DNA of 64,000 nucleotides, from contig JACTAT010000148.1 in the NCBI GenBank assembly GCA_014526335.1, forward strand, positions 62,001 through 126,000. Reading direction: 5' to 3'. The translations under genes and the position numbers were made by a program. Below the pieces are notes generated by a model that worked only from the letters and a program-made list of their open reading frames with translations, searched no databases and was not told the origin of the DNA. Source of the stretch: Chrysaora quinquecirrha (Eukaryota; Cnidaria; Scyphozoa; Semaeostomeae; Pelagiidae). Positions 1 through 11,168 of this stretch are shown in pieces; the stretch's first letter is position 1; each line of letters begins with the position of its first letter.

Positions 1-440
1 GTGCAAGAACTAGAAGGTGTTATTGTTGTCTCTGACTCAAAAACCTGATTCTCTTGGGTATCAACAGTTAATGCTTCAGCTGCCGTTGATAACATACTTG
101 GGTCATCTAATCTATTACGTATGCGTCTTGAGCGTTTCTCTTGCTTTTCATCCTCAGGGAGTCCACGTAAATTAACACTTGGAATAGCACCCTTATGCAA
201 CCTTCGTTTTTTGTAAATACTTGGTGTTTCCGTATCTGGTAGGTACATATCGGTCTCAAGAAAATGCCTGGAACAGACGTATGATGTTTGGGAGGGTGTG
301 AAATTTTCTCTTCTTACACGACATATCCACGCTTTCAGCAACTTTGCATCCTTTGTAGGGTTAGGATATCGAAAAAAAGACAAATCTGGATTTTTTGAAG
401 AGGAGCAGTAGCAGCCATAGACAGAGCAATAACTTGGCAT
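1..440 (-). CDS. THAP-domain protein, 5' part (cut by window edge)
   Basis: An open minus-strand frame starts with ATG at 440 and runs off position 1 (146 codons, no stop). The N-terminus is a THAP DNA-binding zinc finger: it begins MPSYC, and Cys5, Cys10, Cys56 and His59 fit the C2CH spacing. Trp38, an F-x-P-type stretch near 47-49 and the A-I-P box at 85-87 are also in their usual places. THAP proteins bind DNA sequence-specifically; many are transcription factors and some are derived from P-element-like transposases. After about residue 90 the sequence turns basic and charged, typical of a linker. The start is fixed because the THAP domain normally begins at or next to the initiator Met. 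It is divergent from ORC5, 564 bp away. What follows the domain (host factor or transposase) lies outside the window. Confidence 0.8.
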   Translation of the reverse strand, partial: MPSYCSVYGCYCSSSKNPDLSFFRYPNPTKDAKLLKAWICRVRRENFTPSQTSYVCSRHFLETDMYLPDTETPSIYKKRRLHKGAIPSVNLRGLPEDEKQEKRSRRIRNRLDDPSMLSTAAEALTVDTQENQVFESETTITPSSSC

Positions 441-1004
441 ATTCGAAGACGATTGTTTTATTACTTAATTTTGACGATTTTTCTACTTTTTGTTTTAAAA
501 CACAACCCGCAACCTGACTTATGGCCTAACCAGCTCGGACCGATGATCTTTCAAAGATAATGCTTGAAAACCAAAGAATTTAATTCGAACGGACAACTAA
601 ATAACTATCTAAATATGTACAAATAACTCTAAAATCTAAATTCGATGAAAATACCTTTAAACTGAGAAGAAAACCTTGGAAATTACGCCACAGATTACGC
701 AAGTACTGTACCGTGCATGGAACACTGAAGGAACAAGTCTGGTTGCTACCGAGTCGCTAGGGAAAATCGCGCTAGCCAATGAGACGCCGTTTCCGGTTTG
801 GTAGCGTATTGCTCCTGTCTCTTGCCTCTTGTTGTGCCAAATGCTTTGCCCTCGTTTGCCCTCGAACCTCGGGATCATGCATCATGCCTCGATGTCGATT
901 TTGGCGGGCTTTTTTAGATTAAATTATCCCATTTGGCCATTTGGCCTAAAAATATAATTTTCGTCTTTAGCCTTTTGAACTTGTCAGGCAAAGGTGTAGC
1001 AAGG
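441..1004. promoter_or_regulatory. Intergenic region between divergent THAP gene and ORC5
   Basis: These 564 bp separate two divergent start codons, so they must hold both 5' leaders and probably a shared promoter. I see no convincing TATA box or repeat. Around 770-860 the sequence is somewhat more GC-rich than its surroundings. The short minus-strand ORF at 657-878 has no recognisable motif and I do not call it a gene. Confidence 0.4.
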
Positions 1005-4000
1005 ATGGATGATTTTAGTTATGATCAAGCTCTGTTAGAAGAAATACACAAGCTCTGTCCTTGTCGAAGGCAACAAATTGAGAAGTTAATCGAGCTGATT
1101 GGTGAAAGAGATGAACTGGCTTTTCCGAATATTTTCATTCATGGAAACACCGGAGCTGGCAAAAGTCACGTTTTGTCGAATTTAATGAACAAGCTTGCGG
1201 TTTGTAATTTGTTTCACCCTTTTTAGCACGGTCTGAAATGGTTTATTAGATCAAAAGTACCATCCATATTTATAGTTGGTTTTTTAAGAACAGTTTTATA
1301 AGCACACGAGCCTGTTTGCGCCCAGATACGATTGTAAACAGACTACCTAAGTGAGCAACAACAAAGAAGCTGATGGGGTTGGCTTTTGCAATAAGCCCAA
1401 AGAATATCGGCTGAATAAGTGAATATGAAAGTAAGACTATGGGACCGAATGTAAAAAGCAAGCGAACAAATAAACAAATAAGCATGTTGCTTTTTTTACA
1501 AACCAAGTACACCACTCCCCCAACGTTGTATCTGTATCACATCCTGTTATCTTACTATCTAAGTAACTAAGAACATTAAACTTTAACTAACAAACAGTAA
1601 TTAACTAAGAACAGATTAAGAACATTTCTTGCTGAAAAACAAAAGTTAAGAACAGCCATCCTCGATCAAAATTTACTGATTCTTAAGGCCGGATTACACT
1701 AGCATCTTCAGGTAAAAGTTGCTTAACATTTTTTCTGTGATCGCGGACAACGAGAGAATATGACAGTGTAAAACCCCTTACAAGTTTATCGTAGCTGCTT
1801 GAAGGATAAAGAATTAAAGAGGAACAATTTGATCAGCGATCAAATGAAAACTCTGTGATTGGCAATTAAAACGGATTAAAAACCTCGCCAAAGCCTCATC
1901 TGCAAGCAACTACGAGCAACTTGTAAGAGGTTTTACACTGTCATATTCTCTCGTTGTCCGCGATGGCAGAAAAAATGTGAACCAACTTTTACCTGAAGAT
2001 GCTAGTGTAATCCGGCCTGTCTAAAAAAAGAGTGTAGGCGACTAGCTATGCTATTTTTTAAATTTGAATTTAAATTTTGTTAATTTGTTAATTTTTTTAG
2101 CTTAACCATGTGGTAATAAATTGCATTGAGTGTTATTCAACAAGGATTTTATACAGTGCAATTTTAGAATCTTTATCAGAAGCTGAAGAGCAAAGCATTA
2201 AGAAATGCGACAACATGAATGATTTCCTTCGTTACTTCAAACAACTATTTATAAAGAAAAACCAAAATGAAACATTCTTCATCATTGTTGACAAGGCTGA
2301 GAGGCTCCGTCAAATGGATTCAAATCTCCTTCCTGCATTATTAAGATTATCGGAATTCACCAAACTGAACATTTGTGTGATATTTGTGACTGAGATTATT
2401 TGGGAGAAGTTCCTCAGTGGTACATGTTTTCCTGTGCCAGTTAAAGTTCATTTTAATGATTACAACCAGAATGAATTGATTGAAATTATGTCCCTTGGTT
2501 GCCCTGATTGTTACACAAAAGACTTTTTTGCCAGTTATTGCAGACTCCTTATCAGTGTCTTTCATCTTGCCTGTAGAGATCTCAATGAATTAAGACATTT
2601 GGTGAGTATTTAATGACAACTGTTTTGAAGATCTTTTGGTACTTAGATAACTCTGTGACTCTCTATATCATAATGCACTGCAGCCTTTCCCAGCTGTTTC
2701 AAGAAAAAAGAATACCTATACCTTATAGTCCAAAGATCCCCAAAAGATATTGAAGTGATGAAGATTTAGTGATTATGATCATATGATTGAAAAAACAATG
2801 TCATTAGATTGTCATTTCTTTAATTCTCCTGTTACACAAGGAGCCTGGGCCCCTTACTTGCTTTTTCCCCTGGGGGGTACTTAATATATATTGGGTATCG
2901 GTATGTGCTGCCCATATGGGTGGTTTTTGGCCCTGAAATTCTCCAAACATGGGTATGATTTTAACAAAAACCCCATAAACCCTTTTATTCTGCTGATTTT
3001 TACTCATAATATAGGGTCTGTTTCTGCATAGGTTTGCATCACAAGTGGCTGGGTTCAAAAATTCTGGGTGGCACATCCCCATCAATTTATAAATCTTGTG
3101 CCCCTCGGGCTTTTTCCCCCGTGGGGGGGGGGTACTTCAATGTGTCCATGATTAGACGTGAATCTGGACTTTGACAAAAGGACCCATTTGTATGATAGGA
3201 TTTTCAAAGATTTCTGACTCATTTGCATGAAAATCGGGAAATTTCAAGCCCTTGTGTATGAATTTGGTTGATTTTAAAACCCTTTTACAGTGCTAGAATT
3301 CACGAAAAGTCTCGCAAAATCGAATCTGACGGCGATTTTTGCAATCAATGTGACCAAGCTCTGTTGCTGCTGTTAATTCAGCGTTTCAAAAGCAAAAAAC
3401 AAAGTAGAAAGGTTGTCAGCCACTTTGCGGTAAATCATAATGGGACCTATTGGTAAGAAAATCCTAAAATACCAACCCATCAACCAGAATCTAGCAGAAT
3501 ATCAGACCCATGTGTAGAGAATTTCAGTCTAAAAAACACATATATGAGCGGCACGTCAAGTATGTCTACATATTGAAGTACCCCCCCCCCCCGGGTTTTT
3601 CCCCACCACTAAAAAAGTCCTTAAAATGCCTGGTTCAAAAGTGTTGATATTACCTGATAAAATTAATATCGCAGAAGTTTTTACCAAAATCTGTAAATTT
3701 TATTCTTCTTTCTCATTCATAAAAAGGCATTGCTGAATTTTCCAAAATATTGTGAGCCTTTGACGCAAGGTGAAGATAATGATGTTCGTAAATTGTGGCG
3801 TAACATTGAACCCCATCTGCGTAAATGTCTTTCTACTGTGTACCTGCGTGAAGTATCTGATTTACAATGGGAAAATATGCAACAAAAAGATATCAATGCA
3901 ATTGGTGAGTTTCCTTGTTTGTGTTTTTTATATTTTTTAAATTTTTAAGTTCTTATCGCCGTTTATCGCAATTTTGAGTTGAGAACTTCAAAAGAGAGGC

Positions 4001-7000
4001 CTAACTGTTTCATTGTCTCATTGTTGCAAATTCTTGCAAACACTCTTTGGTAAGCATTTTACCGCTATCCTTCGCACATTGCGACAGCATTGCTATGTTT
4101 TGCATTTTTTGTCATGATTGTTTTTCCAAATAGAAGTAATTTTAATGGTTGTATTATTTTATATTAGTGGTTAAAATAATGATCTAGAAATAATTTAAAT
4201 TAACTTAGAGTGAACAACCAAGATTGCATTACAAATTGACTATACACATTTGTTTTTAAGAAACCAAGTTTTGACCAGTGTCTTTTTAAGTAGCCGCACA
4301 CCTATGAAAGCGCACAATAATCGAGTACATCAAGTATTCATGAATTTGATTATCTCTCTTTGTTAAGGAAAGCAAAAGGTTTCTCTGGAGCTGCCATATT
4401 TGTCGAAATACCTTGTGATCGCCGCTTTCCTAGCATCCCACAATCCATCGCGAACTGATCGTAGATTCTTCTGTAAGCAAACGTATGGAAAGATGAGTAA
4501 AAGAGCAAAGACTGCTGCTAAAAGCAACAAGTCTGATGAAAAACTCACAGGTAATTAATTTCATTACTTTATATATCTCCCTTTGTTAAGATCATTGCAA
4601 GAGCTGTGAAGGATGTTTTCAGTGTTAGGAAATTATTTATCTCATTTCGTAACACTGCGAAAACGCATAGCTTGATGAAATACGACAAAGACAAAAAGCC
4701 GTGTTATTGTTAAGATTGAGACCAGTTTTACAAAATGCCCTTGGTGCCCTCCCCCCGTGTTTTCTTGCCCTCTTACCTGCGTGTCAAATTCTACATCTTG
4801 TTCCCGTACTCTCTTATTTCCCGTGTTTTCTTGCCTCCATTCTCAATTGTCCAGCGTGCTCTCCGTCTGCAGGATTATATCGATCAGAGAGAAACGTCAT
4901 TTCAGATGATGATCTGTTCTCACCAGTACCCCTTTCCAAGGTGTCTTTTGAAAAAACGACGAAAACATGCAGGAATAACGCAGCTGATGGGACTCCAGAA
5001 CCTAGACTACTAAATCACATAGCTGATGCCTATTCCACTAAGTTAAGGGACTCTATGAGATTACTGAGGCGTAACGCAGTTTGAGCTCCCTTACATAGTT
5101 CAATAACTAAGTGCCACAGGAATAAGGCGCTGCAGAGGACATATTGATTCAAAGCAGAGCGCAAATAGTACTATATCTTCGATGAAAAGCCTGAGTTAAA
5201 GAACTCAATGAAATTGCTGAGGCCTAACACAGTTTGAGCTCCCTTACATTGTTCAATGCTACAGGAATAAGACGCTGCAGAGGACATATTGATACAAAGC
5301 AGAGCGTAAATAGTACTATATCTTCAATGAAAAGCCTGAGTTAAAGAACTCAATGAAATTGCTGAGGCCTAACACAGTTTGAGCTCCCTTACATAGTTCA
5401 ATAACTAAATGCCACAGGAATAAGACGCTGCAGAAGACATATTGATAAAAAGCAGGACGCAGTTAGTAATTTATCTTCGATAAAAATCCTGAGTTAAAGA
5501 ACTCAATGAAATTCCTGAGGCAAAATCCGGCAGATTAACAACAAGTCCTCAACTGTTTTTTCCTAGCAACACAATGTAACACAATAATAATAATAAGCTA
5601 ATTAGAATAAAGGTCCCAGAAAGTCAATAGTTTCAAATTTTATCGAACACCACCCCTAAATCAAACGAAGTCTTGATCTTCTTCATCTAACATTAGTATT
5701 CTTGTTTGTTTTCATTGTAACCATATTCTGCTTTTAATTCTAGCGAATACACCTGTTGCACTAGTCGATCAATCTCATATCGTCCTTTGGAGGTCATCTT
5801 GAGTGTGACTCCCCGTGGTATCTTATCTGCGCTAGGAATACGCTTTACTTTCCCACTCTTCCACATATTTCGTGGCATATTTGCATCTTTGATACGCACT
5901 GTATCTAAAACAGTGATAATGTTTTCCTCACCAATTGTGATTCGGTGATGTTCTGTAAGACTGGTTAAGTATTCTTCGACAATCTCTTTCAATTTCTCGA
6001 TTTGCAAGTTTGTAAATACTTCAATCTTCTTCTTGCTCCCCAATCTCATCTTTGTCACTGAAAATCTCCTCCTCCTTCATTGGCTTGATTCTTTGTCCAT
6101 GAGCTAGGGGATTTGGCGTCAAGACTTCGCTGTCCAAGTTTCCCCCTGATACGTTACAACAGACCCCTAGTAGGTAGCTTCTATTTAAGCTCCTTGACTT
6201 CCTCAGTATTCTGGCCACCGGTTGGTAGATCATCAACGAATAAAGTCTTTGTGAGTTGTGACAAGATTCACGAACTCTGGATCTGTGCTTTTGTAATTCT
6301 CCACATAAACAGTTTGATAATTGAATCCGTAAATGGTTGCTGAAATATCACTGGAAAATTAAAAGAAGGTTAGAAAATTCACAATGATGTTCTTGATTTT
6401 TTTACTTGTCTGTGTAACCTAATAAGACGTTCAAAAATTCTCCGCATGTTCTTTGGTTGTTGCTCCAAGCAGAATAGCCTGGGTCCTGCTCCGAAGATAA
6501 CTCTTGCAAAGTGTAGTTGAACAGTTTCAGGAGGCTCTTGGTTTATTTCTTTCAACCACAAGAATCACATAACATCACGATCTTCTTTGTTGACAAATGA
6601 CAACAATTTGCAAGAAGGCTTTTTCGATGTCACTCAGTATTGCCATTGGAACCATTCCGAATCTCATATCACAAAGCGTCTGGTGTAGTGGAGGTCCAAT
6701 GTGAAGGCAACCATTGAGAGACTTTTCATACTTTCTTTCCTTGGCACTGGCATCACATACGATTCTAAGCTTTGCTGTTTCAGCATATGTTCCTACAACG
6801 CAATAGTGTGGCATATAAGAAACTCGTTGACCATCTGGTTTTTCTGGAACTCCCTCTTTTATTCCTTCTTCTAATTGATTCTTGAAAACTTCATCGTAGG
6901 TCTAGAGTGTCTGTTTTTCTCCTATCAATTTCTTCAGCAAGCTCTTCAACCTTGTTTCGCACAATTGCTTGTTATTTGGTAAATAATACTGCCCTCTTTT

Positions 7001-9027
7001 CCGTGGTAACTTCACACTGAGTATCGACCATCATTCATTCTACTTATATTGTCCTTGAATTCTTCATAGGCTTCTTTACTTCTTTCTTTTATTCCTAAAA
7101 CACCCAAATCGTGAAATCATCTACGATTGAACTTGGTTTATCTACCACAAAATTATGCTATTTCTGCTTCTGTCTTGGTTTTGCTCTTGAATGGCACCCT
7201 TCAATGTTCATCCCAAAATGGTTTCCTCAGCCATTGCTCATGTTGACTTCCTTTCACCAAACGCCCAGTTCTGCTATACGCAAAGTCCTTGACTCAATGA
7301 ATTGTATGGATCTGTAATTCTTCTTCACTTCATACATCTAAAAACCAAATTCCTTTGAGATGGGGATACTTCTACATTGGATTCTGTTGTGAAAATACCC
7401 TTTGCCTTTCCAAATCCTTTAACTTCTAGTTTATAGACTGGATTGGGCAATTTACTTTGGCCACTTCTTTGCCTGAAATGTCTGCTTGCACCATGAAATA
7501 AGACATTTGTTTGTTTAACTCTTTAATGTTCTGTAGCTTCTCTTTGACCCTTTTTTTTTCTTCTTTGCAGTTCTATTTGGTTTCCATGTTGAATAGTTGG
7601 CTTGACATTTGCTTGAAAACTTTCTAAAGTTTGTTTTGCTGTATGTAGTTTTTTGGCTTCTTCCAACTGCATTGCTGCGTTTTTATTCCAAAAATTGTTT
7701 CCTGCTCCTGGCATTTCTTCTTGCGCTACTGTTGGACTCCCTATGGCAACCTTGGTTCCGTGAAGCAAGGGAATAGGGGAACATGGGAGCGACGAGAAGC
7801 GTTAACAATGGGATCAAGGAAACTCTAAATCAAACAAATTCTTACACCAAGGATAAGACCTATAATTGAAATACAGGGCACACATAATACACATTGAAAT
7901 AGTCGATTTTAAATAAAAAAAATTTTCAAAAATATCTAACAGGAGAAGCATAGAAACTGCATATGCTACGCTATGTCATCGATTCACCATATTTGGTATG
8001 CACGCAAAAATTACAAATTTTACTAGTAAGAATACAAATAATCAATACAACAACAGCAACAACAACAAGATAGCAATGATGGTCCTAGGCCGATTCCTAG
8101 GTGCATAGGAGATTTCCCAAATATGCTACAAAACTTCAAAACTTGCAGCCGAAAGTAAGCTTCTTTTTGCGCTACTAACGCGAAATATTACATCTCTAAA
8201 AGGGGCAAGTTTCTTTTTCTCGTTCTCTCTTTCTCTGTTTAAAGAAAAATCAGTTTTTTCTTTTTTTCTGCTAAATTACTGCAAAGTTCATATCTTTACT
8301 GCGAGTCACCTGAAGGTCTCTTGCATCTATATATCGTTATATCTTTGTCGTACTAATCCAATTAAATTTACTTCCTTCACTCTGCTGATCCAATGAGAGC
8401 CACTTCCTCAGTTCGCCGCGCAAAGCAGGATTGGAGGAGATATAAATTAAGACCAGGGCTCGCCGGCAACACTTCGTTCCCCAGACAGACAACATTAGTA
8501 CACTCCGTGACCAAAAACGTGTGGTGCAGCGGTTCGCGTTAGTGCCATTGACACCGAAGGCCGTTGGTTCGATTCCCCCTCACTGCCAGCAAGGGTAATA
8601 CTGCCACACTGTCACAATGATATATTTTCCGGTTATTATCACCATTAAGTCTTTTTGGGGTTTCAGGCTGAGGGAGGCGTTCAGTTTTTATAACCGTTAT
8701 CGGGGATTTAGCGTTCACTTTGATACAGTACGTCGTTTTGGTGCTTTGCTTAATTAGTTGTTTTTTTTTTGTTTTATAGGCCCGAAAGCCTTCCCCTTGG
8801 ATCGTCTTATGGCAATATTTTACAGCATTATTGATGATGATATAGACTGCAATGCAAGCCTATTGACACAAGTTTCAACTCTTGTTGCTTTGAACTTAAT
8901 CGCAAAAGTCAGTGCTGATGATCAAATTGACAATGCAAAATACAAATGTCTTGTGCAGATGGAATTCGTTCAATCAATTGCTGATAATCTGGACTTTGAT
9001 TTATCGCAATATTTATTTGAGCAGTGA
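1005..9027 (+). CDS. ORC5: Origin recognition complex subunit 5, complete, five exons
   Basis: Coding exons are 1005-1199, 2101-2601, 3727-3904, 4368-4550 and 8780-9027. All have GT-AG borders and compatible phases (0, 0, 1, 1). Together they give 1305 nt, or 434 aa plus TGA, close to the length I recall for human ORC5 (about 435 aa). The product is an AAA+ subunit of the six-protein origin recognition complex that marks replication origins and loads MCM in the nucleus. Exon 1 holds Walker A, GNTGAGKS at residues 47-54. Exon 2 holds the Walker B-like strand FFIIVDKAE at 124-132. Exon 3 carries the family signature LNFPKYCEP and LWRNIEPHL. Exon 4 has LPYLSKYL and ASHNPSRTD, and exon 5 PKAFPLDRL followed by the winged-helix end. 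ATG 1005 is chosen because homology begins just after it. Intron 4 (4.2 kb) carries a tandem repeat, a BEL/Pao relic and a SINE-like piece; 7800-8500 shows nothing but a CAACAA-rich run near 8050. Confidence 0.95.
1271..2036. mobile_element. MITE of the TACACKCTTTTTT family, interrupted, in ORC5 intron 1
   Basis: Both ends match, in reverse complement, the uninterrupted element at 43386-43740: the AAGAACAGTTTTATA-like left end, an ACACGAGCCTG motif, an ATAAGCCC.AAGAATATC stretch, AACAGATTAAGAACATTT, AAGAACAGCC, and the right end AAAAAAAGAGTGTA. A second element (1687-2017) sits inside it close to the right end. It has no coding capacity. Confidence 0.75.
1687..2017. mobile_element. Fold-back MITE with ~100-bp terminal inverted repeats
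   Basis: The left arm starts GGCCGGATTACACTAGCATC and the right arm is its reverse complement. They pair over roughly 100 bp each, including CGGACAACGAGAGAATATGA on the left, with a few mismatches. The element is 331 bp with no ORF. It lies inside an older MITE. No clear target-site duplication is visible. Confidence 0.8.
2870..3596. repeat. Poly-G/C-bounded fold-back repeats in ORC5 intron 2
   Basis: Two units carry GGGGGGTACTT-type ends. One begins at about 2877 (cccctggggggtactt). The second runs from about 3121 (gggggtacttcaat) to its inverted end at about 3595 (attgaagtaccccc), so 3121-3595 is an inverted-repeat element. The interior has no persuasive coding sequence. The end sequence resembles the termini of the composite element at 48303-51198. 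Confidence 0.6.
5036..5530. repeat. Three-copy tandem repeat, ~145-155 bp unit
   Basis: The marker gagctcccttacat recurs at 5083, 5236 and 5381, giving spacings of 153 and 145 bp. The units share the strings ggaataagacgctgcaga and gagttaaagaactcaatg. A partial fourth unit ends near 5530. It lies in ORC5 intron 4 and is non-coding. Confidence 0.85.
5693..7480 (-). pseudogene. Degenerate BEL/Pao retrotransposon pol
   Basis: Reading leftwards on the minus strand: a decayed protease/linker part (about 7480-7100) with many stops; the N-terminal RT region with a [17 protein letters not shown] stretch (about 7000); then RT with [13 protein letters not shown] and [12 protein letters not shown] at 6814-6575. 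After a frameshift come WLKEINQEP and [11 protein letters not shown] at 6561-6379, and then, directly, a DUF5641-like integrase C-terminus with [11 protein letters not shown] and [10 protein letters not shown] at 6236-5696. RNase H and the integrase core are missing, so there is a large internal deletion as well as several frameshifts and stops. It lies antisense in ORC5 intron 4. LTRs were not identified. The Lys/Gln-rich ORF at 7523-7768 on the same strand may be a gag remnant, but that is a guess. Confidence 0.85.
8515..8590 (+). mobile_element. tRNA-derived SINE head
   Basis: An A-box-like gtggtgcagcgg at 8521-8532 and a perfect B-box ggttcgattcc at 8566-8576 have tRNA-like spacing. Acceptor-stem pairing is not evident, so a functional tRNA is unlikely. 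The downstream body to about 8700 has no obvious partner elsewhere in this window. Confidence 0.55.
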
Positions 9028-10418
9028 TAAAACAGAGAACTTTGTTAATGGATTAGTTTCCTTAAATCTGCTTATTTAATTTAAGAGTATTTGGAATCAT
9101 TTGAACAAATGACTAACCACTGATTGTTTAAGGTGATAATAACACGAGAACAATCAATCGTTTGGGTGTTTGGTCCTATTTTTACTTTCGAATTAAGCCG
9201 TTTGGGTTTTTTGAGGATTTTTCATCATTCATCAACCGACAGTGGAACATGGAGGCTAAACGTGTTGTGAAGATTATTTTGTTCAACTTGATCTCAGGGC
9301 AGACACTCTCAAGGAAGACAACTTATGTGTTTTATTGTTTTATGTATATTATATTTGCACTATTTACATAGGCCTATCGATAATCCATACTTCTACTTTG
9401 TGACAATCCATGTTGAGTTACAGCTACGCCCCCTCCACTGGCCTAAGCCAGGGAGTGGCTTACGTGATGTACGTCCTATTCCCTTTCGGTTCTTTCTGCA
9501 ACTGACTCTCGAGTTCTGTGCTCAAACTGTTATGCTTACACACGTTTCTACATTATTCCCTAATATGGTATGCCTATGCAAAGTTATGTATTTCCGCTAT
9601 GTTCCTATTGGCTGATTTACAACAATGACGCAATGACTAATGATGGGGTGACAATTGACCTTTGATCTTTACAACAAAACGGTTGCAATGTGCCAGTGGG
9701 TTTAAGTGCTCTCTGTCAATCAGTATTTTGCAGCACACTATACACGCTATACACTATATTTGCTACCGTCAACGCTCAGTATTGGATTGTCACAATGTCT
9801 TTCTCAGAAATACATACAGCGCTTGCCGTCAACATTATTTGACTGATGACTTTTGGCCTTCTTCTATTCAAAAGACTCAATTTAACTGATACGACTGCAG
9901 GATAATTTGGATCAGGAGCTTCTTTTACAGTACCAATTCCCTGTTTCATATGAAAAACAACTTCTGTTCTCTTACATTACCGTGCCTCCCTGAATATAAG
10001 AAACTGGGTTGTTATTCCAGAGTATTGTTTTGGGGGCGTTCTTTTGAAGCGAATCAGAGATTTGTTTCTCTTTTTCGATTCTACGAAGACGTGGAACCGA
10101 AGCAAAACGAAAAGAACTCTCTGATTCGGTCTCTCAAGCAGTGTCATTTCCTTTTATCTGTAAATCACCCCAGGGTGATACTTCGCCTGACCCAATATTT
10201 TCCTGATCAGTGCCTTGAAGATTGTTCACTTACGTGACGATGTGTTAAACCCGGGGGTGGGAGAGACATGAACAAAGTTTCTACGAAGATTTAACTCAGG
10301 GATTTTGTGATCTTTAACCTATCTGGGGCATTTGAGAAGTATATTACCCTTTTTTGGTGCAAAATCTCGAATTAAAAAAAAACCGTACAGCAAAGAGAGA
10401 AACTAAAAATTGTCCATC
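9028..10418. other. Downstream of ORC5; no gene recognised
   Basis: This holds the ORC5 3' end and intergenic DNA. Short ORFs (for example around 9325-9615 and 9950-10237) show no domain, and no coherent repeat structure stands out. No canonical AATAAA was found in the first few hundred bases after the stop. Confidence 0.4.
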
Positions 10419-10426
10419 ACTCCTAG

Positions 10427-11160
10427 CAGGGCATTTTTTAAGAAATTTTCACTACTGGGGAAAATTTGAAAAAGGGCCTAAAAGCGTAATAAGCGAAAGT
10501 AAAATACATCATTTTAAAGATTTTCACAGTTGCCTCAAAACAAAAAAGGCAAAGGCACAGGGGCGCAAATCCACAGAACTTTTCGGGGGTGGCAGGAAGT
10601 GGCACCGCAGAAAGAAGGCTCCAGAGCGTCAAAGGTGCAGGCATCTAGAGAGGTCCGGGGACATGCTCCCCGGAAAATTTTGAAAAATTTTGTAGCTAAA
10701 GTTTTTGAAGAAAACAGAAGATACAGAAGATAAATTTTCACCAAAATTTAACTGAATCTCTTAGAAGTTATCGTCTGACGCCCGCGATAGTCCAGAAACA
10801 TAAAAAAATTGTCCAGAAACGACTGACGCTACTTGTCTGTGGTTTAGAATTTGGGGTGTCCACTACTGACGGCTGTATCGACTACAAATACATTGTACCG
10901 TCACCGCGAAGTCGAAATTTTGTTCTTGTACGAAGCTCAAACAAACAATATCTTTACACCAATACTGCCAATGCCTAAAATACATGCTGCAGATAATTAA
11001 AGACATTTTTCACTACCAGTTGATTTTCAAGTGGGTTAGTGGAATCGACAAGGGCCCAGACTACTGGGGAAATTGTATGATTTTCGCGCTCACTACTGGG
11101 GAAGGCATTGGGCCTACTGGGGAACGTTCCCCAGTAGTTACACTGTTAAAAAATGCCCTG
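10427..11160. mobile_element. hAT-type MITE with 8-bp target-site duplication
   Basis: Terminal inverted repeats CAGGGCATTTTTTAA at the left and TTAAAAAATGCCCTG at the right are flanked by the direct 8-mer actcctag at 10419-10426 and 11161-11168. An 8-bp duplication and a CAGGGC-type end fit the hAT superfamily. The interior (734 bp) repeats the phrase actactggggaa several times and has no transposase; the ORFs at 10354-10744 are low-complexity chance frames. Confidence 0.88.
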
Positions 11161-11168
11161 ACTCCTAG

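Noticed and set aside
657..878. Minus-strand ORF in the ORC5 upstream region
   Set aside because: Short, no motif, lies in the presumed promoter of two genes.
5036..5530. CRISPR-like array
   Set aside because: Units are contiguous tandem copies of about 150 bp without spacers, and the genome is eukaryotic.
8515..8590. Functional tRNA gene
   Set aside because: The A and B boxes are present but no cloverleaf acceptor or anticodon stem pairing could be found; SINE head is more likely.
10354..10744. Lys/Arg-rich overlapping ORFs on both strands
   Set aside because: They cross the border of the hAT MITE, so they cannot be one old gene; low-complexity composition.
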